Shown here: one piece after another, positions 44,826 through 54,916 of the stretch | How the letters are laid out: each line of letters begins with the position of its first letter | How positions within the stretch are numbered: position 1 is the first letter of the stretch | Program-made: the position numbers and the translations under genes | Notes under the pieces: model-generated | The model's input: the letters and a program-made list of their open reading frames with translations, nothing else | Databases searched by the model: none | What the model was told of the DNA's origin: nothing | Source: Burkholderiales bacterium | GTDB lineage: Bacteria > Pseudomonadota > Gammaproteobacteria > Burkholderiales > Burkholderiaceae_F | NCBI GenBank assembly: GCA_016716275.1 | Contig: JADJWR010000002.1 | Location: 62,001 to 126,000, forward strand | Direction: 5' to 3' | Length of the DNA: 64,000 nucleotides

Positions 44826-47636
44826 ATGGCCCAACCCCTGCGCAAGCCGAACGCGCCGCAATCGCCCGCCGCGGATGACGCCGGCCGGCTGCTCGACCTG
44901 CTGCGCGCGCTGGTGGCCGAGACCCAGCACGGGGCGCCGCCGCCGGTCAGCCTCGACAGCCGGCTGGTCGAGGACCTCGGCATCGACAGCCTGGCGCGGG
45001 TCGAGCTGAACCTGCGTTGCGAGCGCGCCTTCGGTCGCCGGCTCGACGACCAGCGCCTCGCCGCCGTGGCCACGCCGCGCGAGATCCTCGAGGCGCTGCA
45101 GATCTCGCCCGCGCCGGCGGCGACGCCGCGCGTTGCGGCCACCGCCGAGGTGACGACGCTTTTCGCCGGCAGCCCGGATGCTGCGGCGACGCTGGCCGAG
45201 GTGATCGGCTGGCACGTCGAGCGCCATCCGCAGCGCCGGCACGTGACGCTGGTCGACGACCAGCACGGCGAGACGCTTGCCTACGGTGAACTGCACCGGC
45301 GCGCCCTGGTTGCTGCCGCGGCGCTGCGTGCCCACGGACTGGCGCCGGGCGCGACCTGCGCGCTGATGCTGCCGACCTCGCTCGAGTTCTTCGTCGTCTT
45401 CTGCGGTGTGCTGTACGCCGGCGGCGTGCCGGTGCCGCTTTACCCGCCGGCACGGCCGTCGGCGCTCGAGGACCACCTGAAGCGCCAGGCCGGGATCCTC
45501 GCCAACTGCGAGGCGCCGCTACTGGTCACCGTCGCGCAGGCCAAGCCGCTCGGGCACCTGCTCAGGCCGCTGGCGCCGACGCTGCGCCACGTGCTCACGC
45601 CCGAGGACCTCGACGCCGCGCCGCTGGCCGCGCCGCTGCCGCGCGGCGCCGGCGACCTGGCGCTGCTGCAGTACACCTCCGGCAGCACCGGCAGTCCGAA
45701 GGGGGTGATGCTGACGCACGGGCAGCTGCTCGCCAACCTGCGGGCGATGGGCCGCGCGGTCGGCGCCGGGCCGCACGACGTGTTCGTCTCCTGGCTGCCG
45801 CTGTATCACGACATGGGGCTGATCGGCGCCTGGATGGGCAGCCTGTACTTCGGCATGCACCTGGTGCTGATGTCGCCGCTGGCCTTCCTCGCCAGGCCGT
45901 CGCGCTGGCTGCAGGCGATCTCGCAGCACCGCGGCACGATCTCGGCGGCGCCGAACTTCGCCTACGAGATCTGCGCCTCGCGGATCGACGTGCGCGAACT
46001 CGCCGGGCTCGACCTGTCGAGCTGGCGCTGGGCCTTCAACGGCGCCGAGGCGGTGAGCGCCGACACGCTCGATCGCTTTGCCAGGCGGCTGGCGCCGTTC
46101 GGCTTCGATGCGCGCGCCGTCGCGCCGGTGTACGGGCTCGCCGAATGTGGGCTCGACCTCGCCTTCCCGCCGCCGCGGCGCGGCACGCGCGTCGACCACG
46201 TCGACCGCGAGGCGCTGATGTTCACCGGCGAAGCGGTGCCGGTGGCCGCCGGCGATCGGCGCGCTGCCGGCATCGTCGCCTGCGGCGCGGCGCTGCCCGG
46301 CTACGCGATCCGCATCGTCGACGGCAGCAGCCACGTGCTGCCCGAGCGGCAGCAGGGGCGGGTGCAGTTCCGTGGGCCGTCGGCCACCGCCGGCTACTAC
46401 CGCAACCCGCAGGCCACCGCCGAACTGCTCGACGGCGAGTGGCGCAACACCGGCGACCTCGGGTACCTCGCCGGCGGCGAGCTGTTCGTCACCGGCCGCG
46501 ACAAGGACCTGATCATCCGCGCCGGCCACAACCTGCATCCGCTCGAGCTCGAGGCTGCGGTCGGCGAGCTGCCCGGGATCCGCAAGGGCTGCGTCGTCGT
46601 CTTCGGCGTGGCCGATCCGCGCGGCGCGACCGAGCGCGTCGTGGTGGTTGCCGAGACGCGCGAGACCGAGCCGCAGCGGCAGCAGCAACTGCGCGGCCGC
46701 ATCCAGGCGCTGGCCGCGGAACTGATCGACGGGCCGGCCGACGAGGTGCTGCTGGTGCCGCCGGGCAGCGTGCTCAAGACCTCGAGCGGCAAGCTGCGCC
46801 GTGCCGGCACCCGCGATGCCTACCTCGGCGGTCGGCTCGGTGCCGGCACACGCGCGGTCTGGTTGCAGCTGGCGCGGCTCGGCCTGCGCGGCGCGGCGGC
46901 GCGGCTTCGGCAGGCGGGCACCCGCGCCGCGCGCGCCGGCGTCGGCGCCTGGGCCTGGGCTGTCGGCGCGGTGGTTGCGGCGCTCGGCTGGCTGGGCGTC
47001 CTGCTGGTGCCTGGCGTTGCGCGCCGCCGAAGGCTGGCCCGGCGGCTTGCCGGCGCCGGGCTGCGCACGGCCGGCGTGCGGCTGCGGCTGGAAGGCGAGG
47101 CCTACCTGCCCGCCGGCGCGCACGTGCTGGTGAGCAACCACGCGAGCTACCTGGATGCGATCGTGCTGACCGCGCTGCTGCCGCCGCGCTACGCCTTCGT
47201 CGCCAAGCGCGAGCTGAGTGAGCACTGGCTCACCGAAAAGCCTCTGCGTGGACTCGATACCAGGTTCGTCGAGCGCGTCGACACGGCGCGCAGCATCGAC
47301 GACACCCGGGCGCTGTCGGCCTGCCTGGCCGCCGGCGAATCGCTGGTTTTCTTCCCCGAGGGCACCTTTGGCCCGGGCCAGGCGCTGCTGCCGCTGCGCA
47401 TGGGTGCGTTCGTCCTTGCCGCCCAGGCCGACGTGCCGCTGGTGCCGGCGGTGCTCGAAGGCACGCGCGCGCTGCTGCCCGCCGGCGCGGTGCTGCCGCG
47501 CCCGGGCCAGGCGACCCTGCGCATCGGCAAGCCGCTGCGGGCCGGCGGCTTCGGCTGGAACGACGCCGTGGCGCTGCGCGAGGAGGCGCGCAAAGCGCTC
47601 GAGTCCGGCGCGCGCGAAGTCTCGAAGAGCGGCTGA
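44826..47636 (+). CDS. Tri-domain protein: acyl carrier, fatty-acyl-AMP ligase, 1-acylglycerol-phosphate-type acyltransferase
   Basis: A 936-residue fusion. Residues 15-100 are an acyl carrier domain with phosphopantetheine serine S55 in LGIDSLARVEL. Residues about 110-690 are an AMP ligase of the fatty-acyl-AMP type: YTSGSTGSPKGVMLTH (near 283), SWLPLYHDMGLIGAWMGSLY, YGLAECGLDLAFP, RNTGDLGYLAGGELFVTGRD and TSSGKLRR. After two hydrophobic stretches, residues about 760-930 are a PlsC/LPLAT domain with NHASYLD (H772) and FPEGTFG. This suggests activating a fatty acid, loading it on the carrier and passing it to an acceptor in one membrane-bound protein. The start is uncertain (14 codons upstream is possible). 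Confidence 0.85.
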   Translation: MAQPLRKPNAPQSPAADDAGRLLDLLRALVAETQHGAPPPVSLDSRLVEDLGIDSLARVELNLRCERAFGRRLDDQRLAAVATPREILEALQISPAPAATPRVAATAEVTTLFAGSPDAAATLAEVIGWHVERHPQRRHVTLVDDQHGETLAYGELHRRALVAAAALRAHGLAPGATCALMLPTSLEFFVVFCGVLYAGGVPVPLYPPARPSALEDHLKRQAGILANCEAPLLVTVAQAKPLGHLLRPLAPTLRHVLTPEDLDAAPLAAPLPRGAGDLALLQYTSGSTGSPKGVMLTHGQLLANLRAMGRAVGAGPHDVFVSWLPLYHDMGLIGAWMGSLYFGMHLVLMSPLAFLARPSRWLQAISQHRGTISAAPNFAYEICASRIDVRELAGLDLSSWRWAFNGAEAVSADTLDRFARRLAPFGFDARAVAPVYGLAECGLDLAFPPPRRGTRVDHVDREALMFTGEAVPVAAGDRRAAGIVACGAALPGYAIRIVDGSSHVLPERQQGRVQFRGPSATAGYYRNPQATAELLDGEWRNTGDLGYLAGGELFVTGRDKDLIIRAGHNLHPLELEAAVGELPGIRKGCVVVFGVADPRGATERVVVVAETRETEPQRQQQLRGRIQALAAELIDGPADEVLLVPPGSVLKTSSGKLRRAGTRDAYLGGRLGAGTRAVWLQLARLGLRGAAARLRQAGTRAARAGVGAWAWAVGAVVAALGWLGVLLVPGVARRRRLARRLAGAGLRTAGVRLRLEGEAYLPAGAHVLVSNHASYLDAIVLTALLPPRYAFVAKRELSEHWLTEKPLRGLDTRFVERVDTARSIDDTRALSACLAAGESLVFFPEGTFGPGQALLPLRMGAFVLAAQADVPLVPAVLEGTRALLPAGAVLPRPGQATLRIGKPLRAGGFGWNDAVALREEARKALESGAREVSKSG

Positions 47637-47689
47637 GCCGGCAAGCACCCGCGCTCGTCCCGCGAGAAGTTCCCCCGCAGCGGAAGGGT

Positions 47690-47718
47690 GTCATCCCCGC
47701 GAACGCGGGGATCCCGAC
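47690..47718. repeat. REP-like palindrome overlapping the EamA stop codon
   Basis: GTCATCCCCGCGAACGCGGGGATCCCGAC is the widespread extragenic repeat of the 'TCATTCCCGCGAAAGCGGGAAT' type. The stop codon of the EamA gene (opposite strand) and its last codons lie within it. Confidence 0.8.
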
Positions 47719-48677
47719 GACTTCACGGAAGGTCCGTGGTTTCGCTCTTCCGCGGCAACGACACCGAGCGACGAAGACTCCGGCCGCCCGCTGGCAATCA
47801 GCACCACCCCCATCGACGCCAGCAGCAGCGCGGCGGCGTGCAGCGCGGTGAACGCTTCGCCCAGCACCAGCACGCCGATCAGCGTTGCGCTGATCGGCAG
47901 CGCCACCGTGAACACGCCGGCATGGTTGGCCGGCACCTGCCGCAGGCCGGTCATCCACAGCCACACCGCGGCGAGGCTCGCCGCCAGCGCATAGAACACC
48001 AAGAGCAGCCACAGCCCCGAGGTGAGCTGGCCGAGGTCGAACCGCGCCAGCTGCCACAGGCCGAACGGCGCCATCAGCGCCAGCCCCCACAGGTTGATCA
48101 GCGCCGAGACGCGCAGCGGGCTGCGCACCTGCGCCAGCCGCTTGCCGATGATCACGTACGAGGCTTCGCACAGCACGGCGCCGAACAGCAGCAGGTTGCC
48201 GAGCAGCGTGCTGGCGCGCGCTGCATCGTCGGCTGTCCGGGCGAACTGCAGAAGCACGATGCCGACCACCGCCAGCGCGATCGCCGCCAGCGCCCGCCCG
48301 CTCAGGTGCTCGCCGAGGAACAGCCGCGAGCCGGCGGCGACGGTCGCCGGCAGCGTGGCCATGATCACGCCGGCCGCGGTGGCCGTGGACAGGCTCACGC
48401 CGGCCAGCATGCAGATCGAGAACAGGAAATTGCCGAGGAACGACATCGCGAACAGCAGCAGTCGCTCGCGCGGCGCCAGCGGCGCCTCGTCGGCGCGCGG
48501 CAGCGTCCACGGCAGCATCGCCACCGCGGCGATGCCGAAGCGCAGGAAGGCCAGCGCGAACAGCGGAACCGCCGCCACCAGCGGCTTCGACAGCGCGACG
48601 TAGCTGCCGACCAGCGTCATCGACGCGGCGAGCATGGCGTAGGCAAACCACGGACGGCCGGTCGGCGCTGCTGGCAT
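47691..48677 (-). CDS. EamA/DMT-family transporter
   Basis: A 328-residue inner-membrane protein with about ten hydrophobic spans in two halves. First EamA unit: FAYAMLAASMTLVGSYVALSKPLV to ALAAIALAVVGIVLLQFA. Second: LLLFGAVLCEASYVIIGKRLAQ to HAAALLLASMGVVLIASGRP. Proteins of this type export or exchange metabolites such as amino acids. The last ~10 residues (VKSSGSPRSRG) are read from a REP-like palindrome, so the natural C-terminus was probably different. Substrate not predictable. Confidence 0.85.
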   Translation of the reverse strand: MPAAPTGRPWFAYAMLAASMTLVGSYVALSKPLVAAVPLFALAFLRFGIAAVAMLPWTLPRADEAPLAPRERLLLFAMSFLGNFLFSICMLAGVSLSTATAAGVIMATLPATVAAGSRLFLGEHLSGRALAAIALAVVGIVLLQFARTADDAARASTLLGNLLLFGAVLCEASYVIIGKRLAQVRSPLRVSALINLWGLALMAPFGLWQLARFDLGQLTSGLWLLLVFYALAASLAAVWLWMTGLRQVPANHAGVFTVALPISATLIGVLVLGEAFTALHAAALLLASMGVVLIASGRPESSSLGVVAAEERNHGPSVKSSGSPRSRG

Positions 48678-48719
48678 GGCGGGCGACGATACCCGAGGGC
48701 GCTGCCGCCCCGCCTGCGA

Positions 48720-49205
48720 TCAGGCCGCGGCGGCCTGCGGCGCCGTCCACTGCAGCCTGACGTCGTCGAGCTGCCAGGTCGGCTCGAATCCGTATTCGAC
48801 CTCGACGAATCCCTGCCGGGCGTAGAAGGCGCGGGCACCGTGATTGCGGGCGAACGTGTACAGCCACAGGCTGCCCGCCGACTGCTGCTTGGCCCAGTCG
48901 AGCATCCGCGCGCCGATGCCGCGGCGCTGCCAGCCGACGCGCACGTAGAGCTGGGCGACGGACTCCGCGGACGCGGCGACGAAACCGACGAGGCGCCCGT
49001 CGAGCAGCGCCAGCCGCACCGCGTGGTGCGGCAGCACGCTGTCGAGGAAGTACTGCCGCTGCCCGGCGAGCGAATGCGGGTCGACGATGCCGACACCGGC
49101 CTCGAAGCTCTCGCGCCACATGGGGATCAGTTCGTCGGTCAGCGGCTGGTCAAAGCTGACCAGGTTGACGTCGTCTCCGAGCTTCACCGGATATGCCGTC
49201 TTCAT
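48720..49205 (-). CDS. GNAT-family N-acetyltransferase
   Basis: A 161-residue acetyltransferase, start ATG 49205. The acetyl-CoA loop is YVRVGWQRRGIGARMLDWAK (motif A, R-x-x-G-x-G/A). Motif B: LYTFARNHGARAFYARQGFVEVEYGFE. N-terminal: DELIPMWRESFEAGVGI. Such enzymes acetylate amines of small molecules or proteins. There are 28 bases between the upp stop and this start on the same strand, so co-transcription is likely; its substrate is unknown. Confidence 0.87.
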   Translation of the reverse strand: MKTAYPVKLGDDVNLVSFDQPLTDELIPMWRESFEAGVGIVDPHSLAGQRQYFLDSVLPHHAVRLALLDGRLVGFVAASAESVAQLYVRVGWQRRGIGARMLDWAKQQSAGSLWLYTFARNHGARAFYARQGFVEVEYGFEPTWQLDDVRLQWTAPQAAAA

Positions 49206-49234
49206 CCGGTGACTGCGGCTGGGCCGTTTGCCGC

Positions 49235-49882
49235 TTACTTCGTCCCGAACAGCCGGTCGCCCGCGTCGCCCAGCCCCGGCACGATGTAGGCGTGCTCATC
49301 GAGCCGCTCGTCGAGCGCGGCGACGTACATCGGCACGTCGGGGTGTGCCCGCTGGTACTCGGCCACGCCTTCCGGCGAGGCGACCAGCGCGACGAAGTGA
49401 ATGCGCCCGGCGGGCACGCCGCGGCGCTTCAATACGCTGACCGCGTGCGCCGCCGAGTGGCCGGTGCCGATCATCGGATCGCAGACGATGAAGGCGCGGT
49501 CCTCGACTTCCGGCAGCCGCACGTAGTACTCGACCGGGCGCTTGTTCTCGTCGCGGTACACGCCGATGTGGCCGACACGCGCCGACGGGACGAGTTCCAG
49601 CAGGCCGTCGGCCATGCCCAGCCCGGCGCGCAGCACCGGCACCACCACCAGTTTCTTGCCGGCGATCACCGGCGCGTCCATCGCGGTGAGCGGCGTTTCG
49701 ATGCGCCGCGTGGTCAGCGGCAGGCCGCGCGTGACCTCGTAGCCGAGCAGCAGCGTGATCTCGCGCAGCAGCTCGCGGAAGGTGCGCGTCGAGGTCGCCG
49801 CATCGCGCATGTGGGTGAGCTTGTGCTGCACCAGCGGGTGGTCGACGATGAAAAGATTGGGGAAGCGGCGGTCCTGGCGCAT
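49235..49882 (-). CDS. upp: Uracil phosphoribosyltransferase
   Basis: A 215-residue type I phosphoribosyltransferase (usual length 208-215). It has VVPVLRAGLGMADGLLELVPSARVGHIGVYRDE and the PRPP loop VCDPMIGTGHSAAHAVSVLKRRG. The C-terminus AALDERLDEHAYIVPGLGDAGDRLFGT is the uracil-binding end conserved in Upp. It makes UMP from uracil and PRPP for pyrimidine salvage in the cytoplasm. It lies downstream of the NYN-domain gene on the same strand by 20 bases. Confidence 0.96.
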   Translation of the reverse strand: MRQDRRFPNLFIVDHPLVQHKLTHMRDAATSTRTFRELLREITLLLGYEVTRGLPLTTRRIETPLTAMDAPVIAGKKLVVVPVLRAGLGMADGLLELVPSARVGHIGVYRDENKRPVEYYVRLPEVEDRAFIVCDPMIGTGHSAAHAVSVLKRRGVPAGRIHFVALVASPEGVAEYQRAHPDVPMYVAALDERLDEHAYIVPGLGDAGDRLFGTK

Positions 49883-49902
49883 GGCTCGACTTCCTCGCCG
49901 GT

Positions 49903-50799
49903 TCAGTCGGTGGCCGGGCCGCTCGCCGGCAGCCGCACCAGGTGCTGCCCGGTCTTCTCGTCCTTGCTGACCACCAGCAGGCCGCGCGCCACCATGTCGT
50001 CGAGCAGCGCGGCGAAGCCCTTGTAGCCGTGGTAGCTCTCGTTGAACTCCGGCCGGCGCCGCTTCAGCGCCTGCTTGACCATCGACGAGTAGATGCGCTC
50101 GTCGGAGCCGCGTGCCTCGATCAGCTCTTCGAGCGTCTCCATGACCAGGTCGATCGCCGCCTGCCGGCGGACCGTCGCCTCGTCCTCCGCCGGTGCTTCG
50201 GCAGCCTGCGGCGCGGCCGGCCCGGCGGTCTTCTCCTCCTTGCCGCGCCTGTCCGGCTTCTCCGGCTTCTTCGGCTCGGCCCTCTTCGGCGCCTTCTTCT
50301 CGGCGCTCTTCTTCTTCGCTTCCTGCACGCGCACCAGGTCATCGTAGAAGATGAACTCGTCGCAGTTCTTGATCAGCAGGTCCGAGGTCGAGGCCTTGAC
50401 GCCGACGCCGATCACACGCTTGTTGTTCTCGCGCAGCTTGGACACCAGCGGCGAGAAGTCCGAGTCGCCGCTGATGATGACGAAGGTGTCGACGTGCGAC
50501 TTCGTGTAGCACAGGTCGAGCGCGTCGACCACCAGGCGGATGTCGGCCGAGTTCTTGCCACTCTGCCGGACGTGCGGGATCTCGATCAGCTCGAAGGCGG
50601 CCTCGTGCATGCCTGCCTTGTAGCTCTTGTAGCGCTCCCAGTCGCAGTAGGCCTTCTTGACGACGATGCTGCCCTTGACCAGCAGCTTCTCGAGCACCGT
50701 CTTGATCGAGAACTTGTCGTACTTCGCATCCTGCACGCCGAGGGCGACGTTCTCGAAGTCGCAGAACACCGCCATGTTGTTGATCTCTGCCGCGGCCAT
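49903..50799 (-). CDS. NYN-domain (LabA-like) protein with OST-HTH/LOTUS C-terminus
   Basis: A 298-residue protein starting at ATG 50799. Residues 9-160 are a NYN/PIN-like nuclease domain: VFCDFENVALGVQDAKY, HVRQSGKNSADIRLVVDALDL and TFVIISGDSDFSPLVSKLRE carry the acidic residues expected for metal binding. A charged Lys/Glu/Pro linker runs from 163 to 215. The C-terminus (AAIDLVMETLEELIEARGSD... FNESYHGYKGFAALLDDMVARGLLVV) is an OHA/LOTUS-type winged helix that binds RNA in related proteins. Probably an RNA-processing or RNA-decay enzyme; target unknown. Confidence 0.88.
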   Translation of the reverse strand: MAAAEINNMAVFCDFENVALGVQDAKYDKFSIKTVLEKLLVKGSIVVKKAYCDWERYKSYKAGMHEAAFELIEIPHVRQSGKNSADIRLVVDALDLCYTKSHVDTFVIISGDSDFSPLVSKLRENNKRVIGVGVKASTSDLLIKNCDEFIFYDDLVRVQEAKKKSAEKKAPKRAEPKKPEKPDRRGKEEKTAGPAAPQAAEAPAEDEATVRRQAAIDLVMETLEELIEARGSDERIYSSMVKQALKRRRPEFNESYHGYKGFAALLDDMVARGLLVVSKDEKTGQHLVRLPASGPATD

Positions 50800-50839
50800 T
50801 CGGGGCTCCCTGGGTTTGCGCCGAGTCTAGCCTCCGCGC

Positions 50840-51310
50840 CTACAGCGGCACCTTCGGCTCGAACTTGCCGCGCTTCACCGCGAAGAAGCTGCGCACGTTC
50901 CGTACGTTGGCCTGCGCGGTGAGCACGCGGTGGGCGAAGGCGTGATAGGCGGCGACGTCGGGCACCAGCACGACCAGCACGAAGTCCGGCCCGGAGGCGA
51001 CGCGGTAGCACTGCTGCACCTCGGCCGCGACGGCCACCTGCGCTTCGAAGTGGTCGAGCAGTTCCGCCGACTGCTGCTCCAGCGTCACTTCGACGATCGC
51101 GGTGACGCCGCCCGCCGCCGCGGGGTTGACGATGGCGATGCGCCGCTCGATCACGCCCGCCTCGACCAGCCTGCGCACGCGGCGCAGGCTGGTGGCCGGC
51201 GAGACGTGGGCGCGACTGGCCAGCAGGTCGTTGGTCTGCGCGCAGTCGTCCTGCAGCAGGGCTAGCAGGCGGCGGTCCGTCGCGTCGAGTTCGATCGGCG
51301 ACGGCTTCAT
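50840..51310 (-). CDS. Lrp/AsnC-family transcriptional regulator
   Basis: A 156-residue protein. Residues 7-65 are the winged helix (LDATDRRLLALLQDDCAQTN, SPATSLRRVRRLVEAGVIERRIAIV). Residues 75-150 are the RAM effector domain (TAIVEVTLEQQSAELLDHFE, GPDFVLVVLVPDVAAYHAF, VRNVRSFFAVKRGKFEPKVP). It is divergent from glmS across a 208-base region that carries repeated CGCAAG half-sites. The adjacency suggests that it controls itself and possibly glmS (inference). Confidence 0.9.
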   Translation of the reverse strand: MKPSPIELDATDRRLLALLQDDCAQTNDLLASRAHVSPATSLRRVRRLVEAGVIERRIAIVNPAAAGGVTAIVEVTLEQQSAELLDHFEAQVAVAAEVQQCYRVASGPDFVLVVLVPDVAAYHAFAHRVLTAQANVRNVRSFFAVKRGKFEPKVPL

Positions 51311-51518
51311 TCGGCCGATTGGAAATCCGGAGCGGTAATCATGCGGATACGTGTTATTCCGTCAGCGGTCGGTAGAGCTTCCTCGCACACTGGTCGCAAG
51401 ATTATTTCGTGTATGCAATAGGGCGCAAGATTCTTGCGCGTAGACAAGATTTTCGCAAGCCTATATCGATCAGTCAGGCGTAACCTCGCGGCACATAACG
51501 CAAATGTGGGAGGCCTAT
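51311..51518 (+). promoter_or_regulatory. Divergent regulatory region between Lrp gene and glmS
   Basis: This stretch is clearly richer in A/T than its surroundings. The motif CGCAAG occurs at 51395-51400, 51424-51429 and 51454-51459, each 29-30 bases apart (about three helical turns). The middle copy is part of the palindrome GCGCAAGATTCTTGCGC (51423-51439). Such phased half-sites fit binding by a multimeric regulator such as the neighbouring Lrp-type protein. Exact -35 and -10 boxes could not be fixed. The glmS ribosome site is GGGAGG at 51507-51512. Confidence 0.55.
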
Positions 51519-53351
<1,833 letters not shown>

Positions 53352-53405
53352 CGGTGGCGCGCCTGACGCCCGCTGCTGGCAGCCGACGCTTCGCCGCCGT
53401 CGCGG

Positions 53406-54821
53406 CTACCGCCGCCGCTTGCTCGCCCCCTTGCGCTGGCCCTTCGCTGGGTGCTGCGCCTCGGCGATCTCCTGGCCGCTGCGTCCTTCGAGCTTCGGCG
53501 TGATGTTGTCGTCGATCCACTTCTGGTCCCACCACTCCACCGGCAGCACGGCGACGCCGGCGAGATAGACGCCGAAGTGCAGGTGGTCGCCGGCGGCGAG
53601 CCCCGTCTCGCCGGTCTTGCCGATGACCTGGCGCTTGCCGACCGCATCGCCCGCCTTGACGTCGATCGCACTGAGGTGGCTGTACAGGGTGAAGAGACCC
53701 AGGCCGTGGTCGAGGATCACCGTGCCGCCGTAGATGCCGAGCTCGCCGGTGAACGCCACCGTGCCGCCGTTGGCCGCCTCGACCGGGTAGTTCCTGGTGA
53801 CCGACAGGTCGTAGCCGAGGTGGTAGGCGGTGTCGATCGCCTCGCCGTTGTAGGTGTAAGTGCGCTGGTCAGCGAAGTTCGCCTCGACCTTCGAGTTGCT
53901 CAGCTGGGCGAAGGCGTCCTTCCACAGCATCGCCGGCGTGGCCTTGCCGGTGATCTCGGCGATGCGGTCCTCGTTGTCCTTGCGCAGCCGCTTGTTCACG
54001 GCGATGAACACCTCCTTCGCCGTGCCCTGGCTGGCGGCGGCGTCCGCCAGCAGCGGTGCCACCTTGCCCTGCAGGAAGCCGTCGGACAGCGCGATGGTGC
54101 TCTTCCGGTAGCGGACGTCCTTCAGCTCGTAGGCGAGCCGCAGCTCGCGCGTGTTGCCGGCCTTGTCGATGGCAACCAGCACCGGCCGCGCCGCCGGCAG
54201 GGTGTCGTAGGGATGCGCGAACAGCGCGAAGTAGTGGTCCGGCCGGTCCTTCACCTGCCCGGTGAAGCCGGGGAAGAAGTGCTCGCCGATCCGCACACCG
54301 CTGGTGGCCGTGTCGGCCGAGGCCTTGTAGACGATCGCGCCGACGCCGCCGAAGTTGACGTAGCGGTCGTCGGCGACCAGTTCCAGCGTCGGCGGCGTGA
54401 CATCGATCGTGACGTTCTTCTCCAGCACGGCCTGGTTGCCGCGGAAAAGCGCCGCATCGGCCGCGGTCACCCGCAGCACCGCTGGCCCTTCCTTCACTCC
54501 CGGCAGCTTGGTCAGCGCCAGCGCGATCGTCTTCTCGCCGGCCGGCTGGGCAAACTGCTCGGCGGCGAGCTTGTGCTCGATGCCGCCCTGGGTCAGCGTC
54601 ACGGTGACCGACGTCAACCCGGTGCCGGCGTCGCTGAGCCGCAGCTCCAGCGGTGCAACGCCGAGCACGTCGGCATCCGGCGCGACCGCGATCTGCGGCG
54701 GCACCGACTCGAACCGCGGCCGCAGGTACAGGCCGGCGCCGGCCAGCGCGGCGAGCAGGATCAGGACGAGGACGACGAGGGGGAGCTTGCTGCGGGGACG
54801 ATCGCTGGTGAAGGTGCTCAT
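53406..54821 (-). CDS. M23-family metallopeptidase, membrane-anchored
   Basis: A 471-residue protein; ATG 54821 chosen because it places the membrane anchor (LPLVVLVLILLAALAGAGLYL, residues 13-33) near the start. Residues 40-330 are a periplasmic beta-rich region with Ig-like character (DVLGVAPLELRLSDAGTGLTSV). The C-terminus is a LytM/M23 peptidase: zinc ligands in YHLGYDLSV (H and D) and DHLHFGVYL (HxH), with TVILDHGLGLFTLYSHLSA. All visible ligands are present, so it is probably an active peptidoglycan endopeptidase. It converges with glmS. Confidence 0.87.
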   Translation of the reverse strand: MSTFTSDRPRSKLPLVVLVLILLAALAGAGLYLRPRFESVPPQIAVAPDADVLGVAPLELRLSDAGTGLTSVTVTLTQGGIEHKLAAEQFAQPAGEKTIALALTKLPGVKEGPAVLRVTAADAALFRGNQAVLEKNVTIDVTPPTLELVADDRYVNFGGVGAIVYKASADTATSGVRIGEHFFPGFTGQVKDRPDHYFALFAHPYDTLPAARPVLVAIDKAGNTRELRLAYELKDVRYRKSTIALSDGFLQGKVAPLLADAAASQGTAKEVFIAVNKRLRKDNEDRIAEITGKATPAMLWKDAFAQLSNSKVEANFADQRTYTYNGEAIDTAYHLGYDLSVTRNYPVEAANGGTVAFTGELGIYGGTVILDHGLGLFTLYSHLSAIDVKAGDAVGKRQVIGKTGETGLAAGDHLHFGVYLAGVAVLPVEWWDQKWIDDNITPKLEGRSGQEIAEAQHPAKGQRKGASKRRR

Positions 54822-54916
54822 CGATGCTTCGGTGGTTGGCGGCTTCGGTGCCCGCGAAACAGGCACCGGTCGAGCGAAACGCTGTCTCGCTGCAGGCCGC
54901 AGCATAATGCGCCGCA

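Noticed and set aside
42831..45476. 881-residue version of the ABC-F protein
   Set aside because: The extra ~270 N-terminal residues lie over the ACP/ligase gene and have no family similarity; Uup proteins begin at the MTLISL start.
51311..51518. glmS ribozyme in the glmS leader
   Set aside because: The leader is too short and lacks the conserved ribozyme core; that ribozyme is essentially a feature of Gram-positive bacteria.
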